64,000 nt of DNA from Lineolata rhizophorae (taxonomy: Eukaryota; Ascomycota; Dothideomycetes; Lineolatales; Lineolataceae): assembly GCA_010093515.1 (NCBI GenBank), contig MU001684.1, positions 747,887-811,886 on the forward strand, in the 5' to 3' direction. Below the pieces are notes generated by a model that did no database searches, was not told where the DNA came from, and was given only the letters and a program-made list of their open reading frames with translations. Position 1 is the first letter of the stretch, and each line of letters begins with the position of its first letter. Below are positions 58,118 to 64,000 of this stretch, piece after piece. A program made the translations under genes and the position numbers.

Positions 58118-58954
58118 TGTATAAACTACTGAAGACAGGCGTTTAGGCACTTCTTAGGTCCCTCTGTTCTTTCCGTTGGATTTTTCTCTGTCCTGCCCTT
58201 TGACACTTTCCATTGCACAACACCAGAATTCTTTCCGTTCTCATACCTGTATTATTGTACCGCTTATAACATTCCAAAGTCTGTATTTATATACCTTATG
58301 TATATTACACGCCCTTCAGTTAGATACAATTTATCATTTAATCAGTGTGGTCGATGAACAACGGATTGAAGTCCATGCCACCGAACCATCCTTGCGTGGA
58401 CTCATCAGCTCGATATAGAGGGCGGAATTGGCCGGGAAGATTCCCACAGTCACTCGTGCGAAGATGGAAACCTTAGCGGCAGAAACTCAACATAGGCGAC
58501 GAGCTTAAAGCTACCAATTAATCGTAATTGAGGGTAAACTACAGACGTCACAGCTTAGCCATCTATCTGTTAGAGCACGGACTTTGTGACAATGCGACGG
58601 CCGAGAGCTGATATTGGAAGTGTCTACACGTCCAAGTCAAATGATCAAATGGGCTGTATCTAAATGCGTTGCCGATTATTGCGATTTTCCGTGCCGTTGT
58701 TCATTTGGCTATTCTTAAGTTCTTTTCGGCAGAGTAACGAGCTCTTAGATAGCTTCTATCCAGCGAAAGCTAAGTAACGAATCCTCCGATAATTTCCATC
58801 CAGCGAAAGCCAAGTAACTGATCGATCCCATGCCGCAAAAGCAGAAATGCCGAACGAATCCCGAAATAAATCCCATATAGCGACAGGCAAAGTTAACGAA
58901 CAATTCCTTCTCCAGTCGAATCATCAGCTCGCGAGTGCCGCTGGTCCAGCGGAG
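58118..58954. other. Spacer between convergent genes
   Basis: 3' flanks of the transcription factor (plus) and the 251-residue protein (minus). The first 250 bases are T-rich. At 58750-58815 a short phrase (CCAGCGAAAGC, AAGTAAC) occurs twice. No gene is seen. Confidence 0.5.
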
Positions 58955-59855
58955 CTATTTACCTTGTGGCCATCGAGGTGCCTTGTCGTGTTCCATTTCC
59001 TGAAACCAGCTGTTCCACGCGGCATACTGCTGCTTGAAATCAATAGTTCGCAAGCCCGTCTTCTTGCCGAAACCATGCACGATCTCGTGCAGCAGCTCGA
59101 ACCAGAAGCACGTCTGGTCCCTGCTATACGCAACCATGAGATGGGAAATGATGCTCCCGTCCAGTTCGAGCAGTTCGTTGTACTCTTGGCATTCGGTGTA
59201 CATGGCCGAGCTGCTTTGGACATGGCTCCGCATGCAATGCGCCTTCCAGGCTTCAATACGGGCTTGGACGAGCTTGTTGCGATCGTAATTCATGCCGACA
59301 ATCAGGTTGGCCTGGCGCTGCAGGACCTTGTAGTTGGCAAGGTCCGCCGGGTTCACTAAGTAATTCTTGTCCTTCTCGAGTCCGTTATCTATCGCTGAAG
59401 TTAGCTAGGTTCTGGCTCGCAGCTACAGCCCAAGCAGGTGTTCATACATAGCTGGACACCCAAAAAATTCTGGGGCTCGCTCGCCAGCTTGTACACTACG
59501 AGAGGAATGATCTTTGGCCCAAGTGCCGTAAGTTGCTTGAACTCGGGCACTAAGCAACGATCGGAGGCGCTACAGAGATATGTCTTTGTCAGCTACGTTT
59601 TTTTGTCCCTTGACTTCAGACGAAAAGCCTAAGGGCACGTGCGTTAGAAAAGGGAACGTACCTGGATGACCGTGGGGACACTGAAGTACTGTTTGGCTTC
59701 TCGTTAGGCCTCTCGTTGGGAAACCAAGTGTGTGCCCAGGCCGTCCATTTGTTGTTGAAGTCCGCGATGAGGTCGGGAAACACCGTCGTGATGTCGCTAT
59801 AAAGTTTCTCAGCTGAGTCCGCGGCCGCCGGTGAGGCGGCGGGGGATACGGCCAT
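58955..59855 (-). CDS. Conserved fungal protein of unknown function, 251 aa, 3 exons
   Basis: Exons 59855-59662, 59569-59448 and 59394-58955 join in frame. The joined protein has a regular pattern that I recognise as a widespread but unnamed Pezizomycotina family: FPDLIADFNNKWTAW, then LVPEFKQLTALGPKIIPLVV, YKLASEPQNFLGVQL, NYKVLQRQANLIV, CQEYNELLELDGSIISHLM, then FWFELLHEIVHG. The last resembles a HExxH-like helix (HEIVHG), but I see no other metalloprotease feature, so this should not be read as an enzyme call. There is no signal peptide or membrane segment. Introns are 92 and 53 nt with GTACGT and GTATGA donors. Function is unknown. Confidence 0.75.
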
Positions 59856-60975
59856 AGGGATTCATGCCCGGAAGTTGTCGGTATTGACCAGAGCGGGACG
59901 AAGACGAAGACAAAGACGATGTTGAACCATTATGCTGAGGGCTCGCGTGCGGGGAGGCGCCGAACCGTGGGCAAGTCGCGTGATCACGTGATCCTGTCGG
60001 ACCTTTTTCGTCAAACCTTTGGCCATCCTTGCCGGGCTCGAGGCTGCGACTGCTTCCAGATGCAATGCTGGTCGGGGGTGTTGTCTTGCTGGCCGACTGG
60101 CGGGAAGAGTGTACTCGTACCCCCCTCGAAGATTTTATCATCGGGACGATGACCCTTGCCCGACACCGTCGTCCCCTCCTTGCCCGGTAGATTGAACCAT
60201 AGGTGACTTGAGGTCGGCCAGAGCACGTCTGTTGCGTGCAATCAGAGGCCCGTGACCTAATTTGGAGGAGCAGCCACTGGGAAGCAAGCCCCGGCCTAGA
60301 GCAGGGTAGTCGATGATAGTATCGATAGCGACCAATAGACATTTAGCGTCTAGCGGTATCTATCAGTATCTATTGGTTGTATTATTAATACTTCCGTCTT
60401 CGTGCTAGCATATATATAGTTCCTAGCCAGTAGCATCGCACCCGAGGTGCGATAGTGCGCCAGTCTTTTGGCCGAGTTGGCTAGTTTGCAGGCTAGGACA
60501 TGCTAGATCTAACACCCTAGCTTGTACGCATAAAACAAACATCTACACGTAGCGGCCTTGATAACAACCAGCTAGGGATAGCGTAAAAGTGGCGCAAAGC
60601 TAGCTCTCCACATATAGCGGTGTATATAGAAGTGGCCCATCAGCTAATTTTCACCCCAGTTTCGGCCTATTATTCATGGGTATATGTGCCGGATCTTATT
60701 AGGTGTTGAAGAGAGAGAAGAGGAGACAACTCTCTTCTCGTAAACGCATCCCCACGCCAGTATCAGAAAATGCATTAACCATGGACAATGACCACACACA
60801 GTAATAAAGACAGTACACTAGCTAGACCAAGCAAAGCAAGACGTCACCGTTCCGTCCAGTTTCGTTTCGCTGCGTCACAACTTAAACAATACATCATCCC
60901 CCACCCCTTCACGTCATCCTCTCCATTCCCCTCCTAACCGCCCTCCCACCCCGCTCTTCACCCGTTGGGTCCACC
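59856..60975. other. Spacer with a dispersed repeat
   Basis: Promoter of the 251-residue protein gene on the left, then AT-richer DNA. CCAATAGA near 60330 and TCTATTGG near 60372 form a small inverted repeat. The dispersed repeat at 60638-60770 is listed separately. The right end is 3' flank of TOK1. Confidence 0.5.
60638..60770. repeat. Dispersed repeat, copy 2
   Basis: Shares CAGCTA, TTTCACCC, GGCC-x-ATTATT and CCGGATCTTATTA, in order and spacing, with 15321-15418. Less decayed than copy 1. Identity unknown. Confidence 0.5.
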
Positions 60976-63847
60976 CTAGCCACCCCCCCCATCCATCCTC
61001 CCCATAAACCTAACAAGACACTCACATAGCCTCCCTAGCACAAACTCAGCCTCGCTCTCCCCCCTTCGCATCAGCGGACTATCTTGCCCAATCCAGTCCC
61101 AGGCCACGACGTCGTCGCCTCCTTCTCCCTCTGCGTCCCCCTCGCCCACCCCCTCGCCTCCAGCCGCGGGTGACCGCAGACCAGCGTTGGCGCCGGGCCC
61201 CTGAGCAACCTCCCTCATCAACCTCGTTACAGCGACCCACTCGTCAAAGCTGTACTGCGTCGGCGGCCCGCCTGCGGCCGTCTGCTCGCGCACGTCGGTG
61301 GCGGCGCGGCGGATGGCAGCGGCTAGGCAGCGTCCGAGGGCGGCGTTGGGGCCGGCGGCGGGGCCGGAAGCGTCGGCTGGGCCCAAGTCTGAAGAAGAAG
61401 GGTCGGAGTCTTCGAAGGCATAGGTGAAGGCGTTTCTGGGGCGGGGTCGGCCCATGGCGGCATCGTTGGGGAAGCCTTGTGCGGCGGCGGCTGTGGCTTC
61501 GATATCTCGTGCCGCCACGGCGATATCATCGCCGGCGGCGGCGGTCGACGACGGGTCGCGTTTCCGGGCCCCGGAGGTAACGGATACGGACCTAGGTCTA
61601 CTGCCGCCGATGCTAGACCTGCGGCGCGCCGTCGCCGCGGCGGCCGCACCTGCCGCCCTAGCCCACTTTGTAGGGAACAACCAGGGCATCCGTCTGACGA
61701 GACGGCGCCAGACGCCGACTTTCGGCAGGACGGTGAAGTCGGCGACGAGGAAGGTGCCGCGCTCGAAGCCGGAGATGACGGTGTCGCCCATGTCGGAGAT
61801 GAGAATGGTCATCGTGGGCACGGCGACGAGGGACCAGATGACGAAGAAGGGCCTGCCCGCATTGCTCTGCGGAGCGAGGTCGCCGTACCCGATGGTCAGC
61901 AGCGACACGTAGCACAGGTATAGCGCCTGGAAGTACGTCATGCCCTGGACACCGCGCTCGGTCTGCCAGAAGACCACGGCGCCCACGCACCACAGGATCC
62001 CAAAGGCGCACACCGACAGCGACAGGCCCCACCACCGCTTGAACCGTGCCGTCGACCGCTGGATCTCGCGCATCGCCTCAAACCGCGCCCGCTCGGACCG
62101 TAGCAGCAGAAGCCTGGGCTGCCGCTGGCGCGCCGTGGCTGCATCCACGACACGCTGCACCGCGTTGCCTACGGGCGCCGCGACCGACAACGATGCTTTG
62201 TTGCGCCTGGCCTCGTCCTCGGCGGCCACGGCGGCCACCCCCGGCGGCTCCGACACGACGGGCCGTAGGCCCGACTCCTCCTCGATCTCTCCGGCGCGGC
62301 GGCGCAGCTCCGTCGATGTGGCGACGCTGCGGCCGACGGTGCGGGCGCGGACACGCTCAACGTGGCGCTGCACCACCTTGTCCTCGCCGAGCTCGCCGGC
62401 GAAGTTGTGGATCGACGAGATGACGAGGCCGAGCATGATGATGCCGCCGACCGAGTAGGGGAAGACGAGGCCGCGGCCGACATCGGTGCTGGGCGTCAGG
62501 TCGCCGAAGCCGACCGTGAGGATGGTCACGTCGCAGAAGTAGAGCTGGAGGAACTGTACGTTAGTGATAGATAGCTTCTAGGGGAAGGGAAGGGAGACAA
62601 GATCACGAACCGCGTCAGCGAAGCTCCAACCCTCGTAGTCCTCCTCGACTTTCGAAAATATGCCGCCGCCACCGGCTAGCCAGATGAAAAAGAGCATCGT
62701 CTGCAAGATCAACGTCCTCTGATGATCCGTGAGGTTGAAATGTTGAGGATAATGTCCGAGGAAGTAGCCGAGCATGTTGACCATGAGGATCATGGAACAT
62801 ATGAGATAGAGGCAGGCTGCAATGACGGCATACCAGAACCCCTGAGTGTACGCCTGGTTCGGCCCAGGAGCCTCGTAGAGGGCTATGCAGGCCGTGATGC
62901 CGATGAGCTAGGGTAGGGATGTCAGCATAGTGCACCATAAAAGAAAGCGAGCCATTGTAGAAATGGCTAGGATGCCGTGTGCTTGCCGCGGTACCCTCAT
63001 GCGTAGTTTGGCGATTGAATTGGAACGCGTCGAACTCGAACAGCTTTCTCGGGGGTGTACCACGTACAAGTCCGGTTGCCATGTACCACAAGAATATCGT
63101 CATCGGAAGCGCAACGATATATCTCACGCGCTGGGTGAAGTTCATGAGGAGGAACAAGTTGCCCACGAAGCCGCAAATCAAGGATGCAACGTTGAGCCAA
63201 TAGCACCTGCAAGTACGGTCAACGAACACGCACTACCGATTTCGGCAGCGGAGGCATGTACGTACCACGTAGGATCAGGGAATGGGTAGCCTTGCAGTTC
63301 GGGGACTTTGGTGCCGTCTGGACCGATGAGATCCATCCTCCAGTACGTGACAAGGGCGGCGATGGACAGGACATTGGCGAGAGGACCGAGCGTGGCGGCG
63401 AAGAGACTGCGAAATCAAATGTCGGCTCAGTTGGGACTGGTTTGCAAGAAGAAATACGGACGCGGGAGAAGCTGCATATGTACGGGGGAAGACGTACGGA
63501 ATCGCGGTTGAAGCGAACCACCACTCGCTGCGTCATCCAGGTCCCGAATCAGCGCCACGGTTCGGATGTTCAGGGGCGGCCGTCGAAACATACTGTTGGT
63601 CGTAGTCATCAGCGTCCTGCTCCCGGCCCCTCTTGCTAAGGCGCGACCATTTCGGCTTCGTCTCGTCGCCATCTTTCGAGCCAGCCTGTTCGGTCCGGCC
63701 AGTGGTCTTCTCCCCGGCCGCGGCATCTAGCGCCGCGGCGCGGCTGCCGGCATCTCTCCCACGGGGCGAGGCCATGCGCGCGGCGGGGGAGCCCTTGTCG
63801 GAAGCGCGGTCCTGGGGCGACGAGGCCGTAGAGTTCGAGGCCGCCAT
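60976..63847 (-). CDS. TOK1: TOK1-type two-pore outward-rectifier potassium channel, 812 aa, 6 exons
   Basis: Plasma-membrane potassium channel of the fungal eight-helix, two-pore type. Exons 63847-63594, 63527-63498 (30 nt), 63406-63266, 63206-63068, 62907-62611 and 62553-60976 join in frame. The N-terminal 85 residues are cytosolic and charged. Membrane segments follow: EWWFASTAIP-LFAATLGPLANV, LICGFVGNLFLL, ALPMTIFLWYMAT, GFWYAVIAACLYL and others. The first pore filter is TVGFGD near 300-305, the second TIGYGD near 507. Both are intact. A charged linker of about 90 residues separates the two pores, and the C-terminal 230 residues are low-complexity, acidic and cytosolic. Intron 5 starts GTTCGT, as does one PMS1 intron. 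The start at 63847 is the first ATG in frame. Confidence 0.92.
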
Positions 63848-64000
63848 CGCGAGCGGGACGTGTCGTCGTCAATTGGATCGCTGCTATCATCGGGAGTAGG
63901 AATAGGTCCGCGTATCGGGAGCAAGGACGGCAGGAAGCTCCATCGCTATGCTGTGCGTGCTGTGGCTCGACGGAGGGCAACCGTGGCGGGGCAACCGTCC

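Overview
The window is nuclear DNA of a filamentous ascomycete (Pezizomycotina, most likely a Sordariomycete). The signs are GC-rich genes with short GT-AG introns of about 42-160 nt, HET-domain, Zn(II)2Cys6 and fungal-type SKN1/KRE6, TOK1 and CSC1 proteins, and AT-rich repeat blocks in which C-to-T type decay (RIP-like) has littered old copies with TA and TAA. I worked only from the sequence; family names come from motif recognition and no search was run.

Left part (1-13.5 kb): the 5' part of a young, undecayed Tad1-like LINE runs off the left edge on the minus strand (1-516). Next come a RING-H2 E3 ligase of the RNF126/RNF115 type (1255-3107) and a 1290-residue CSC1/OSCA-like membrane channel (5175-9047). 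A poorly preserved or multi-exon conserved-looking gene lies at about 9690-10741, followed by gene-poor DNA.

Repeat island (13.5-29.4 kb): a decayed LINE 3' end, related terminal-inverted-repeat elements (15148, 20097, 27511, 27770), a pol III-like hairpin (21.1 kb) and an inverted pair of about 70-80 bp (13515/20047). The pair brackets two convergent genes, a regulator-like protein with no visible zinc finger (15730-17280) and a short-chain dehydrogenase (17472-18596). Further on are CTK2, the cyclin subunit of CTD kinase I (21666-23605), and a HET-domain gene (24202-26838).

Core part (29.4-47.3 kb): an RBM26/27-like PWI/CCCH/RRM protein (29477-32121) is divergent from a zinc polyol dehydrogenase (32839-34009). 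A C6 transcription factor pseudogene follows (34415-36345). Then come three minus-strand housekeeping genes: elongation factor 2 with two N-terminal microexons (37044-39992), the mismatch-repair gene PMS1 (40674-44034) and the glucan-synthesis gene KRE6/SKN1 (44871-47314).

Right part (47.3-64 kb): a long gene-poor stretch, a 999-residue C2H2 plus Zn2Cys6 transcription factor (54710-58117), a conserved fungal protein of unknown function (58955-59855) and a TOK1-type two-pore potassium channel (60976-63847). Most genes are independent housekeeping units. I did not find a biosynthetic cluster or an evident new multi-gene system. The most interesting material is the repeat island, the broken regulator beside the dehydrogenase, the altered cofactor motif of that dehydrogenase, and the LINE protein with an exact 11-residue repeat.
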